Positions 37,255 to 45,395 of a stretch of DNA of 64,000 bases are shown here, one piece after another. The stretch is taken from assembly GCF_000058485.1 (NCBI RefSeq), contig NC_008278.1:3528962-3592961 (forward strand), read 5' to 3'. The stretch is from Frankia alni ACN14a. Lineage in GTDB: Bacteria; Actinomycetota; Actinomycetes; Frankiales; Frankiaceae. The position numbers and the translations under genes are program-made. Below the pieces are notes generated by a model. The model saw nothing but the letters and a program-made list of their open reading frames with translations. It was not told the DNA's origin and did not search any database. Numbering within the stretch: the first letter of the stretch is position 1; every line of letters starts with the position of its first letter.

Positions 37255-37289
37255 CATTCCAAGGCGCTGGTTCAGGTATAGTCACGGCT
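37255..37289 (+). promoter_or_regulatory. Leaderless promoter, copy 2
   Basis: CATTCC (37255-37260), a 16-base spacer, TATAGT (37277-37282), and 7 bases to the uORF ATG (37290). All spacings are identical to copy 1, although the spacer sequence has diverged. Confidence 0.65.
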
Positions 37290-37382
37290 ATGAACCGGAA
37301 ATCACAACCGTCTTGCAAGCCCCCTCCTGGCGGGGTCGACTTTCTGCCCCCATCGCCGCCTCCACCGCCGCTCGCCGGCTAA
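37290..37382 (+). CDS. Pro-rich leaderless upstream ORF, copy 2
   Basis: 30 codons, starting MNRKSQPSCKPPPGG and ending PPSPPPPPLAG, with stop TAA 37380-37382 six bases before ATG 37389. The polyproline run (five consecutive Pro, then L-A-G) would slow ribosomes that lack EF-P assistance. It keeps the P-P-G, S-P and A-G-stop features of copy 1, although the rest has diverged. Confidence 0.6.
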   Translation: MNRKSQPSCKPPPGGVDFLPPSPPPPPLAG

Positions 37383-37388
37383 CCGCAT

Positions 37389-38084
37389 ATGGCCGACATC
37401 CAGCGTCGGACCAGGGCGGACAAGGGGTCCATCCGGCTCAACCGGCGTGACCTGTTCGCGCTGGAGTGGATCTACGATATGGTGGCCATCTTCGAATCGG
37501 ACATCCCGCATCTCCTGGATCCGCAGCGACTAATCACAAGGAACGCCGTGCGGGCGGTCGTGCGGCGGTGGGAAAGCGCGGGCATCGTCCACGCGGAGCA
37601 CGCGCTCACCTATCAGGGACGACTCGTCCACCTCACGCCGACCGGGGTGCACCTGGTCATCCGGGCCGATCTGGACACCGTGCCCATCGCCGTCTCCCAT
37701 CCCATGGGCGTCATCCACCAGGCACTGGTGGCCAGGGCCCGGCTGCGGATCGAGGAGGAGGGCGTGGTGGGCACGCAGGTGCGCGGCTGGGTGAGCGCTC
37801 GTCAGTGGCACGTGGAGAACATGGACGCGGTCAGGCCCGGCGTGCCCGTCCCCGACGGGCTGGTCCTGTTGGACGGCGGCGTGGTCGGCGTGGTCCAGCT
37901 CGGTCACACGGTGGTCGAGATCCAGCGGCTCCAGCCCTTCCTGGTCAAGCTTGAACTCCAGTATCCGATGGTTCTGCTGGTGATACCGCAGGATCTTCTG
38001 GCAAGGGCGGAGCAACTGCTCTTCAGTGAGCGGACGGTTCGTCGGGAGGGTGCCGGAGACGCCCTGCGAATCGTAACCATCTAG
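37389..38084 (+). CDS. Winged-helix protein, replication-relaxation-like, paralog 2
   Basis: 231 residues, the same length as the paralog at 36201 and similar throughout. The winged helix is near-identical (LNRRDLFALEWIYDMVAIFE, RNAVRAVVRRWESAGIVHAE); the C-terminal half diverges most (MGVIHQALVARARLRIEEEG, VQLGHTVVEIQRLQPFL). No ribosome site is present in the 6 bases between the uORF stop and this ATG (CCGCAT), so translation probably depends on reinitiation after the uORF. The function is unknown. The 490-base gap between the paralogs contains only the upstream elements listed. Confidence 0.6.
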   Translation: MADIQRRTRADKGSIRLNRRDLFALEWIYDMVAIFESDIPHLLDPQRLITRNAVRAVVRRWESAGIVHAEHALTYQGRLVHLTPTGVHLVIRADLDTVPIAVSHPMGVIHQALVARARLRIEEEGVVGTQVRGWVSARQWHVENMDAVRPGVPVPDGLVLLDGGVVGVVQLGHTVVEIQRLQPFLVKLELQYPMVLLVIPQDLLARAEQLLFSERTVRREGAGDALRIVTI

Positions 38085-38410
38085 GCCGCGATGTCCGCAG
38101 TCCGCCCACTCCGAGGGGGAATGGCGACGATTCATGCCGACGGCGGCCGGGTGCGCTACCGCCTCCTACGGCCAACCAGCGCCCGGTTAAAGTCTGGTCA
38201 GCGAGATGTTATCGCTGCTCCGAATTCTCTCGATCTCCCGGAAACGGACCCGGCTCCAGGGTCCGGGGTCGTGTCGCTGCCGGCCGTCTGATCGTCCCGA
38301 TGGGATAGTGCCGACCCGGAGGGCGGGTCGGGAAAGCGCGGGGGATCGCTGAACGCGACGCCGTCCACGCATCGACGGTTACGTCGCCGACAGGCTTGAA
38401 GGGAACCCGG
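38085..38410. other. Intergenic region
   Basis: About 325 bases between the second winged-helix gene and the HAF-repeat gene. An imperfect hairpin (GACCCGGAGGGCGGGTC) lies near 38311-38330. No supported gene. Confidence 0.45.
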
Positions 38411-39646
38411 GTGGAAAATCGACGCGCGTTCGTACAGGCAGGCCTCCTGTCAGCTCTGACGCCCGCCCTGCCGGTCAGCCGGATCCGGAACAGCTTTCCT
38501 TCGAGGCTGCGGTCCGGCGCGGTCCTCGACGGAGTCGCCGGCCGCGGCGGCGGGCCCGCGACGCTCCCCGCGCAGCCGTCCGCACGGGAGCGGACCGGCC
38601 CACAGGCGCTGGCCGCCACAGCCATCCCCGACCCCACCGGTGTGGGACCCGGCCAGGTGGTCTGCGGGAACGTCGACGGCCTGGTGGCGGGCTTCTGGCA
38701 GCGCTCGGCGTTCGAGGTCGGCGGCTTCGTCTGGCGGGCCGGCGTGCTGCGGGTGCTGCCGCAGAGCAGCCGCCCCACCGCGATCAACGAGTCGGGCGTC
38801 GTCGTCGGCGATCTCGTCAGCCACTACACCCGGCAGGCGTTCCGCTGGGCCCACGGCCGTCACCAGCCGCTGGGCTACCTCGGCGGGACCGACGAGCTGG
38901 GCGGCCGGTGGAGCCAGGCCGCGGGCGTCGACGCCCGCGGGCGGATCGTGGGTACCTCCAGCGTCGCGGGCGGCGACCGGCACGCCTACCTCTGGGCGGA
39001 CAATGTCATGACCGACCTGGGGACGCTCGGCGGGCCGTCGAGCGAGGGCGTGGCCGTCAACGACCATGGGCAGGTCTGCGGAACCAGTGCGACGGCGACC
39101 GGTCAAAACCATGCCTTCGTCTGGTCGGACGGGCGCATCCACGACGTCGGCACCCTCGGCGGAGGTTGGAGCCGGGCGGTGGGGCTGAACGCCCGCGGCC
39201 AGGTGGCGGGGACGAGTGAGACTGTCGGCGGGGGCAGTCGGGCATTTCTGTGGGAGCGCGGGGTGCTGCGTGATCTGGGCGTTCTTTCCGGCGACCAGCA
39301 GAGTGAGGCGGTCGGCATCAACGACAACGGCGAAATCCTGGTGCGCAGCATCGGAACGGAGATCAACGCGTTCGTCTGGAGCCGGGGCCGGCGCACTCGG
39401 ATCACGGGTTTCGGACTGCGCGTCGATCCGGGTGGCATCAGTGCGCGGGGATATGTCTGCGCGACCGCGCTCAACACCGCCGGCAACGACCACGCCATCC
39501 GCTGGTACCAGGGAACCACCACCGATCTCGGCACGCTCGGCGGCGACTACAGTTTCGCCGCGGCGATCACCGGGGCTCAGACGGTGGTGGGAAGCTCGGC
39601 GGTCGCCGGGGCCTTCGTGCCCCAGGCCGTGATCTGGACGCTGTGA
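38411..39646 (+). CDS. HAF-repeat extracellular protein
   Basis: 411 residues from GTG 38411, with AAGGGA 8 bases upstream. The N-terminus (VENRRAFVQAGLLSALTPALPV) is a weak signal-like segment. From residue 100 on, the protein is built of HAF repeats: copies such as HAYLWADNVMTDLGTLGG, HAFVWSDGRIHDVGTLGG, RAFLWERGVLRDLGVLSG and HAIRWYQGTTTDLGTLGG alternate with A-V-G-I/L-N-x-x-G-Q-V-x-G-T segments. Each unit of about 45 residues is a predicted beta blade, and 6-7 copies suggest a propeller. HAF proteins are probable surface or secreted proteins of unknown function. Confidence 0.8.
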   Translation: MENRRAFVQAGLLSALTPALPVSRIRNSFPSRLRSGAVLDGVAGRGGGPATLPAQPSARERTGPQALAATAIPDPTGVGPGQVVCGNVDGLVAGFWQRSAFEVGGFVWRAGVLRVLPQSSRPTAINESGVVVGDLVSHYTRQAFRWAHGRHQPLGYLGGTDELGGRWSQAAGVDARGRIVGTSSVAGGDRHAYLWADNVMTDLGTLGGPSSEGVAVNDHGQVCGTSATATGQNHAFVWSDGRIHDVGTLGGGWSRAVGLNARGQVAGTSETVGGGSRAFLWERGVLRDLGVLSGDQQSEAVGINDNGEILVRSIGTEINAFVWSRGRRTRITGFGLRVDPGGISARGYVCATALNTAGNDHAIRWYQGTTTDLGTLGGDYSFAAAITGAQTVVGSSAVAGAFVPQAVIWTL

Positions 39647-39830
39647 TGTCCCGTGGTCGGCGATGGCGCGGTCACTCGGCCGCGCAAGGGCGCCCGGCCG
39701 GCCGGTCCGGGGGCGACGGACCCCGACCGTGTCGTCCGCCGCGGCGCGCGCAACGGACCGTGGCGCGGTGCCGCTGGAGCAGGCGGCGATCGACGTAGAC
39801 CCCGTGGCGGGGTCGCGGTCAGGGATGGCT

Positions 39831-39868
39831 CCGATAGCTCCGGTGGCTCCGGTGGCTCCGGTGGCTCA
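39831..39868. repeat. 9-bp tandem repeat CTCCGGTGG
   Basis: Four units of CTCCGGTGG with minor variation, next to the 3' end of the FMN reductase gene. The preceding 180 bases hold no supported gene. Confidence 0.8.
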
Positions 39869-40573
39869 GGCGGCGTAGGGGGCGGTGGCGCGGGCGTGGC
39901 GCAGGGCCCGGCCCCACCAGCCGAGCCGGTCGAGCAGACGGGTGGCGGCGGCGTACGCCGGCGAGCCCGCCCCGCCCGCCGGGCCGTCCGCGGTGAAGTC
40001 GTCGGCGTTCGGGCCGTGGAAGCTGACGCCGTCGCGGACGGTGACGGCGTGCTGCTCGGCGAAGACGGCCCGCAGGTGTTCGACGGCCCGCAGGCCGCCA
40101 CTCACCCCGCCGTAGGAGACGAACCCGACCGGCTTGGCGAACCACTCCTCGCGGTAGGTGTCGATGACGGTCTTCAGCGCCGCGGGGTAGCTGTGGTTGT
40201 ACTCGGGGGTGACGACGACGAACCCGTCCGCGGCGGCGAGGCGCTGCCCGAGCTCGCGGACGAGCCGCTCGGGCGGCGAACCGGGGGCGGCGGCCATGTC
40301 GGCGGGCAACGGGAAGGCGGCCAGGTCGAGGACGTCGAGGTGGATGTCGTCACGGTCACGGGCGTGGCCGGCGAACCAGCCGGCGACCGCCGGCCCCAGC
40401 CGTCCCGCCCGCACGCTGCCGACGATCACGGCGAGCGCGAGCGGCCGGGCGGCGTCGTCGGTGGGTGCCGGGGCGGTGGTCGACGTGGTGGTGGGAGCCG
40501 GGGCGGTTGCTGTTGGGGCGGCTGACGTCGGGGCGGCCGACGTCGGGGCGATCGGCGGCGTCGAGGGTGGCAT
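39866..40573 (-). CDS. NADPH-dependent FMN reductase family protein
   Basis: 235 residues; ATG 40573 has GGAGGAG 10 bases upstream. An unusual Pro/Ala/Thr-rich N-terminus of 43 residues precedes the flavodoxin-like fold: LAVIVGSVRAGRLG (phosphate loop G-S-x-R), VTPEYNHSYPAALKTVID (the P-E-Y-N-x-S-x-P motif), and KPVGFVSYGGVSGGLRAVEHL (G-x-x-S-G-G-x-R-A). Such enzymes reduce FMN, quinones, azo dyes or chromate with NAD(P)H. Cytosolic. Confidence 0.88.
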   Translation of the reverse strand: MPPSTPPIAPTSAAPTSAAPTATAPAPTTTSTTAPAPTDDAARPLALAVIVGSVRAGRLGPAVAGWFAGHARDRDDIHLDVLDLAAFPLPADMAAAPGSPPERLVRELGQRLAAADGFVVVTPEYNHSYPAALKTVIDTYREEWFAKPVGFVSYGGVSGGLRAVEHLRAVFAEQHAVTVRDGVSFHGPNADDFTADGPAGGAGSPAYAAATRLLDRLGWWGRALRHARATAPYAA

Positions 40574-40675
40574 CGGGTGGGTCTCCTCCGGGCGTCGCGT
40601 CGGGTGCCGCGGTGGTCATCCGATCACGTGTACCCAGCCTGGATGCTGAACCCGACTTCATGTCAAGGCGCCGAT

Positions 40676-40738
40676 CCGCGCGATCCCCGCGATCCGCGCG
40701 ATCCCCGCGATCCGCGCGATCCCCGCGGTCCGCCCGGG
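40676..40738. repeat. 18-bp tandem repeat GCGATCCCCGCGATCCGC
   Basis: Three copies of an 18-bp unit made of two 9-bp halves, between the FMN reductase start and the dioxygenase end. Confidence 0.85.
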
Positions 40739-40742
40739 GTGG

Positions 40743-41543
40743 TCACGGGTGCAGCGTGGCGAGGCAGATCCGCACGAGGTGGCGGGTGTCGGGATCGTGT
40801 TCTCCGGTGCCGCTGTGCAGGACGGCCAGGTTGTCCCACAGCACGATCGTCCCCGGCGTCCAGTGCAGGCGGATCTGGTGTTCCGGGCGCAGGTACGCGG
40901 CGCGCAGCTCGGCCACCAGCGCGTCACTGTCGTCCGGGCTCATCCCGAGGATCAGCGGGCTGTCCCAGTCCGGCAGGTTGATGTAGAGGTAGTGCTCGCC
41001 GGTGTGCGGGTGCCGGCGGACCAGCCGGTGCGCGACGACGGGGCGTTCGTCGTCGGGGCCGCGCACCACCCCGCGGCCGTGGGTGACGTACCGGCCGGTC
41101 GCCAGCGCGCGCAGCTCGGGGGTCAGCGCCTGGTAGGCGGCCACGCCGCTGGCCCACAGGGTGTCGTTGCCCTCGGCCGGCACGCGCACGGCCCGCAGGA
41201 CCGTGGCCACCGGCGGTGCGGGCAGGCTGCTGGCGTCGAAGTGCCAGCCGACGCTGCCGCCGTGGACCTCGTGAACGCCGGGGCGGGCCGGCTCCGGGTC
41301 GACGACGCTGGTGAACACCAGGATCTGGCCGAACGCCTCGGCGAACGCGACGTGACCGGCGGTGTCCAGCGCCTGATCCCGGAAGACCAACACCCCGTGT
41401 TCAAAGAGAAGTGTACGGAGCAGCGCGCGCCGTTCCGGGGTCAGATCCGTTCGGAGGTCGATTCCGCCGACTTCCGCGCCGAACCTCGGTGACAGGGGGA
41501 GGATGGTGAGGTCGGCGACCGTCGACGAATTCTGTGAGGTCAT
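40743..41543 (-). CDS. TauD/TfdA-family 2-oxoglutarate dioxygenase
   Basis: 266 residues from ATG 41543. The iron facial triad is present: H-x-D in GWHFDAS (about residue 101), and the distal His in NLAVLHSG (about 244); Arg of LVRICLATL (about 254) binds 2-oxoglutarate. The N-terminus LSPRFGAEVGGIDLRTDLTP and FRDQALDTAGHVAFAEAFG are typical of taurine/alkylsulfonate dioxygenases, which release sulfite from sulfonates. No sulfonate transporter is adjacent, so the substrate is not decided. Confidence 0.88.
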   Translation of the reverse strand: MTSQNSSTVADLTILPLSPRFGAEVGGIDLRTDLTPERRALLRTLLFEHGVLVFRDQALDTAGHVAFAEAFGQILVFTSVVDPEPARPGVHEVHGGSVGWHFDASSLPAPPVATVLRAVRVPAEGNDTLWASGVAAYQALTPELRALATGRYVTHGRGVVRGPDDERPVVAHRLVRRHPHTGEHYLYINLPDWDSPLILGMSPDDSDALVAELRAAYLRPEHQIRLHWTPGTIVLWDNLAVLHSGTGEHDPDTRHLVRICLATLHP

Positions 41544-42418
41544 TGCATCCGTCCGCGGGAGTGGGGCGTGGATGGAGGGATGGGCGCCGGTCGGCCGCCG
41601 CAGGGCAGGGCAGGGCAGGGCGGGGTCCGGGGTGTGCCAGATTCGGGATGGGCTGGATCCGATGGTGTCCGTGTCCGTGTTCGTGTCCGCGGCAGGTGGT
41701 GGGCCGTGGCCGGTGTTGGGTCGGACCTGGTGAGGGTCGGCGCCGAGCGCCGGCCGAGCGCCGAGCGCAGGCCGATGATCCGGCAGAACGGCCGCAGCAG
41801 CCGGGGTCACCGCAGCAGCCGGGGTGGCCGGGTCGCCGAGGTCGCCGGCGCCGAGGCGGCACGTTCGTCGCCGCTCACGGGCTCGCCGGTCCGTACGCGG
41901 TATCTGGACCGGATCCGCGTGCCCCGCCCGGGCGGGCGTTTCCGCCGCGAGAGGGATGAGGGAAGCAAACCATATCTGTCCGGAGGCAGGGGATCGATTC
42001 TCCGTTACGGCTTGGTAAACAGCGTCGTGTGGTCGTCTCGGGTATTCCGCGGGCAGGCGTGGTGACCTTCGTCGCCCCGCTGCGCGGCGGGGCGACGGCG
42101 GCGGAGGATCGGGGGCCGGGGACGGCGTTCGCCCAATCGGAAGTACCTCTCCGGCGCTGCGCCGCACTGGTGGGCGGTGCTGGCGGATCGGCTGGCGGTG
42201 ACGACTGCCGTGGGTAAAATCTGGGCCTGCCCGCGGCACGCTGTCCGCCGTCCGCGTCGCGTTCGCCGAGCACGGCCCGCGGGACGTCGCCGGCCTCGCG
42301 TCGCGGGTCCGTTCGACCCGCCGGTGACGAGCGTCGCCGGTCGGGCGGGCACGGGCGCCGCGGGCGGGGATCGATCGCCGGGGGACGTGCCACCCGTCGG
42401 TGGCCGGAGGGGGGAGCG
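41544..42418. other. Long intergenic region, no supported gene
   Basis: 875 bases. Frames of up to 290 codons on both strands look like GC-driven shadows, without ribosome sites or recognisable motifs. An AGGGC pentamer run (GCAGGGCAGGGCAGGGC) lies near 41601-41620. A decayed gene cannot be excluded. Confidence 0.45.
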
Positions 42419-43261
42419 ATGATCGGGCGAGGCCGGTTGCTGCTGTCGGCGGGGGCCGCGGGCAGCGGCGCGTTCGTGGGGGCGGGCGTCGGGGTGTGGC
42501 GTCTGGCGCTGTACCAGGGCGGCGCGGCCGACGGCCGGGTGCGGCCGCTGACCACCCCCGCGCCGCCGGTGCGCGAGTACTACGGCAACCCCACGCATCC
42601 GCCGTTCACCCTCGGGATCCTCGGCGACTCCAGCGCCCAGGGCACCGGCGTGCACGACTACGACGACACCCTCGGCGGCTGGCTGGCCCGCGCCCTCGGT
42701 GACGGCGTCGGTGACGGGGGCGGCCGGCACGTGCGCGTCGTCAGCGCCGCCCGCGACGGCGCCCGGGCCGAGCATCTCGCCGCCCAGGTCGCCCGGGTCG
42801 CCCCCGCGGCGCCCGACCTGGCCGTCATCTCGATCGGCGTCAACGACATCCGCAACCGGACCTCCCCGGCGGCCGCCGCCCGCCACCTCGCCGGCGCCGT
42901 CACCGACCTGCGCCGCGGCGGTGCCCGGGTGATCGTGGGCACCACGCCCGACCTGAGCGTCATCTCCGCCGTCCGCTCGCCGCTGCGCGAGGTCCTCTGG
43001 CTGTTGGGCCTGCTGCTCGAACGGGCGCAGACGCCGGCGGTCGCCGCGGCCGGCGGCACGCCGGTGACCCTGCGGACCGCCGTGTCACGGCGCTTCGGCG
43101 CGGACCCGACCCTGTTCGCCCCCGACGGCCTGCACGCCTCCGCGCGGGGCAACGCCCTCATCGGCTCCCACCTGCTCGCCGCCTACCGGGCGGCGAGCAC
43201 ACCGCCGTCGCGGGACCGGACGCGGCCTGGACGGGTGGGGCCTGTCCACTCGCGGCCGTAG
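42419..43261 (+). CDS. SGNH/GDSL-family hydrolase
   Basis: 280 residues; ATG 42419 has GGAGGGGGGAG upstream. The N-terminus RGRLLLSAGAAGSGAFVGAG is a signal peptide or anchor. Block I is LGILGDSSAQGTG (catalytic Ser, about residue 70), block III ISIGVNDIRN (oxyanion Asn), block V DGLHASARG (Asp/His pair, about 237-240). It is a serine esterase or lipase, probably outside the membrane. The substrate is unknown. Confidence 0.88.
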   Translation: MIGRGRLLLSAGAAGSGAFVGAGVGVWRLALYQGGAADGRVRPLTTPAPPVREYYGNPTHPPFTLGILGDSSAQGTGVHDYDDTLGGWLARALGDGVGDGGGRHVRVVSAARDGARAEHLAAQVARVAPAAPDLAVISIGVNDIRNRTSPAAAARHLAGAVTDLRRGGARVIVGTTPDLSVISAVRSPLREVLWLLGLLLERAQTPAVAAAGGTPVTLRTAVSRRFGADPTLFAPDGLHASARGNALIGSHLLAAYRAASTPPSRDRTRPGRVGPVHSRP

Positions 43262-43325
43262 GAGATCTCCGCGGGCCCAGACCGTGCAGAACGCACCGCG
43301 ACCGGGGCCGCCCGCGTGCGAACGG

Positions 43326-44369
43326 CTAGGCGTCGATCGCGGTGAGCAGGGTGGGCAGGGAGGCGTCGAGCTCGCGCGACCAGTAGGGCCAGGTGTGCAC
43401 GCCGGGGCTGTAGAAGTGCGTCGTGAGCAGCGGATCGCCGCTCGCCCCGGGGTGCGCGGCGACGTAGGCGTCGGCGAGGTGCTGGGCGACCGCCTGGCTC
43501 TGGGTGTTCGTGGTCGTCTCCAGGTTGACCAGGCCGGGGTCGTCGTCGTCCGGGCCCGGGGTGCCGTCCCCGGAGGAGATGTAGACCGGGATGGACGCCA
43601 GGTTGTCGACCAGGTAGTACGGGTCGTGCTGCTGCCAGGTCGCCGCCCCGGACGTGGTCGTCGGGTCGCCCCACAGGGCGTTGATGTCCTTCCCGGATCC
43701 CGCCAGGAGCATCTGGAAGCCCTGAGGGTCGCCGAAGGGGTGGGCGACGCCGCTGTAGGCGGCCACGGCCTTGAAGTCGCCGGGGTGGCGGCCCGCGTAG
43801 GACAGCGCGCCGAATCCGCCCATCGACAGGCCGGCGATCGCCCGGTCGGAGCCGGCCCGGTAGTTGCGTTCGAGGAGCTGGCGCAGCTCGACGGTGTGGA
43901 AGGTCTCCCAGCGGGCCGGGTCGCCGACCCAGTCGCTGTACCACCCGGCGCTGCCGCCGTCGGGCATGGCGACGATCACGTTGCGGCCGGCGGTCCGGCT
44001 CTCGACGTCGGTGTTCTCCGACCAGTCGGTGTGGTCGGAGGCCATGTCGCTGCTGCTCGCCCCGCCGTGCAGCAGGTACAGCACCGGCCAGGTCCGGTCG
44101 GGCTGGGTGTCGTAGGAGGTCGGCAGCAGCAGGCGCACGGACTCGTCGGCGTTCATGGCCGTCGAGTGGATCGTGACGTCGACCAGGCGCGCGTCGCCGG
44201 CCACGGGGGAGGTGACACAGGTGATCGACGATCCGTCGTCGCTGCTGGTCCCCGTCGCCGGGCACGTCGCCGCCCGTGCCGGGGCGCCCCCGACCGTCAG
44301 GCCGACCAGCGTGCTCACCGCGATCATCGAGGGCAGCAGGATCCGCCGTCTCCACATCCGCGTTCTCAT
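43326..44369 (-). CDS. Secreted esterase (esterase D / antigen-85-like)
   Basis: 347 residues from ATG 44369, with the signal peptide MRTRMWRRRILLPSMIAVS then a hydrophobic stretch ending ...APARAATC. It has an alpha/beta-hydrolase fold: LPTSYDTQPDRTWPVLYLLHGG, the nucleophile elbow AGLSMGGFGALSYAGRHP (Ser near 183), and a late His in HTWPYWSRELDASLP. The family includes feruloyl/acetyl esterases and mycolyltransferases. Two Cys early in the mature part (TCPATG, ITCVTS) may pair. It starts 7 bases after a -10 box, so it is probably leaderless. Confidence 0.87.
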   Translation of the reverse strand: MRTRMWRRRILLPSMIAVSTLVGLTVGGAPARAATCPATGTSSDDGSSITCVTSPVAGDARLVDVTIHSTAMNADESVRLLLPTSYDTQPDRTWPVLYLLHGGASSSDMASDHTDWSENTDVESRTAGRNVIVAMPDGGSAGWYSDWVGDPARWETFHTVELRQLLERNYRAGSDRAIAGLSMGGFGALSYAGRHPGDFKAVAAYSGVAHPFGDPQGFQMLLAGSGKDINALWGDPTTTSGAATWQQHDPYYLVDNLASIPVYISSGDGTPGPDDDDPGLVNLETTTNTQSQAVAQHLADAYVAAHPGASGDPLLTTHFYSPGVHTWPYWSRELDASLPTLLTAIDA

Positions 44370-44376
44370 GGGCGAG

Positions 44377-44405
44377 ACACTAGGGATTCGTCCGTTTACG
44401 CACAA
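44377..44405 (-). promoter_or_regulatory. Leaderless promoter of the esterase gene
   Basis: On the minus strand TTGTGC (44405-44400), 17 bases, TAGTGT (44382-44377), then 7 bases to the ATG at 44369. Spacing is consistent with a sigma-70-type promoter and a transcript starting at or next to the start codon. Confidence 0.65.
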
Positions 44406-44561
44406 TTTTTGCGGGTATGCGCCGAGTAAGGCCAGGTCCAGGATGCGTGACCCGGCGGCGTCCGGCGTGGGGCGGAGCGACCAGCGTGTGATGGAGCGGG
44501 CCTGCGCCCGTCCGGGCGTGCCACCCGGCCACCCGGCCACCCGGGCAGCCGGTAAGCCGGC

Positions 44562-45395
44562 TCAGACGGGAAGTGCCAGGACGATCAGGTTGTCGCGGTA
44601 GCTGTGTGTGGTCGTGTTGAACGCGCCGCCGCAGGTGATGAGGGCCAGGCGGGGCGGGCCGTCCGTCCGGAAGACACCCGTGTCCGCCAACCTGGTCTTC
44701 ACGACGTGCCGGCGGGTCACCACCCGGTAGTCGTGCTTCGTGCCGTCGGCGCTGGTGATCTCGACCAGGGCCCCTGTCTCGACCCGGCTGAGCGGGTAGA
44801 GGGCGCCGGGGCGGCCGTTGTAGTCCACGTGCCCGGCGAGCACGACCGTCCCCGAGGACGCGCCCGGGGCCGCGCCTCCCGCCCACCATCCCAGTATCGC
44901 CGGGTCGACCGGCACGTTGAGCGCGCGCGTGGTCGCGTTGACGGAGGCCACCGTCACCGGCGCCGAGATGCCCAGGCTCGCCGCGGCGACGGCCGTCGGC
45001 CGGCGTTGTTGGACCGTCTGGGCATCGGTGAACGGCGACGGCGCCGCGGTCCCCGCCGCGGCGCCCGTTCGGGTGGAACTCGCGAACGCCGCCGCCCCCG
45101 GGGAGGCGGCCGGCGTCGCACCCGCGGCGAGCGAACCGACGTCGGCGGGGGGTCTCGACGCCACCCATCCGGCCATGCCACTGCCGCCGACGACGCCGGC
45201 GACCGTCGCCGTGACCACCAGCAGGCGGCGGCCACGGCGACGTCGACGGGTCCGCGCCAGCCGGGTGCCCGGCGACCTGGGCCGATCCGGCCCGCCCGGC
45301 ACCGGCTCCTGGCCCGCGGCCGGCGCGGCCGGTCCGTCCGTGTCGTCCTCGGACGGCGGACCGGCGGTCGCCGTTCGTCGGCGATGTTCGATCAT
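44562..45395 (-). CDS. Class E/F-type sortase
   Basis: 277 residues from ATG 45395. An Arg-rich cytosolic stretch, a single N-terminal membrane helix (LLVVTATVAGVVGGSGMAGW) and an Ala/Ser/Thr linker precede the sortase barrel: SLGISAPVTVASVN, the catalytic His in VLAGHVDYNG, the catalytic Cys in LALITCGG, and Arg in SYRDNLIVLA. Sortases cut a C-terminal sorting signal and attach the protein to the cell wall. The ATG overlaps the TGA of the upstream repeat protein (ATGA), so the two are translationally coupled; that protein is its likely substrate. Confidence 0.9.
   Translation of the reverse strand: MIEHRRRTATAGPPSEDDTDGPAAPAAGQEPVPGGPDRPRSPGTRLARTRRRRRGRRLLVVTATVAGVVGGSGMAGWVASRPPADVGSLAAGATPAASPGAAAFASSTRTGAAAGTAAPSPFTDAQTVQQRRPTAVAAASLGISAPVTVASVNATTRALNVPVDPAILGWWAGGAAPGASSGTVVLAGHVDYNGRPGALYPLSRVETGALVEITSADGTKHDYRVVTRRHVVKTRLADTGVFRTDGPPRLALITCGGAFNTTTHSYRDNLIVLALPV

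Noticed and set aside
41568-42065. 165-codon frame in the gap after the dioxygenase
   Set aside because: Gly/Arg-rich shadow without a start signal; codon bias is absent.
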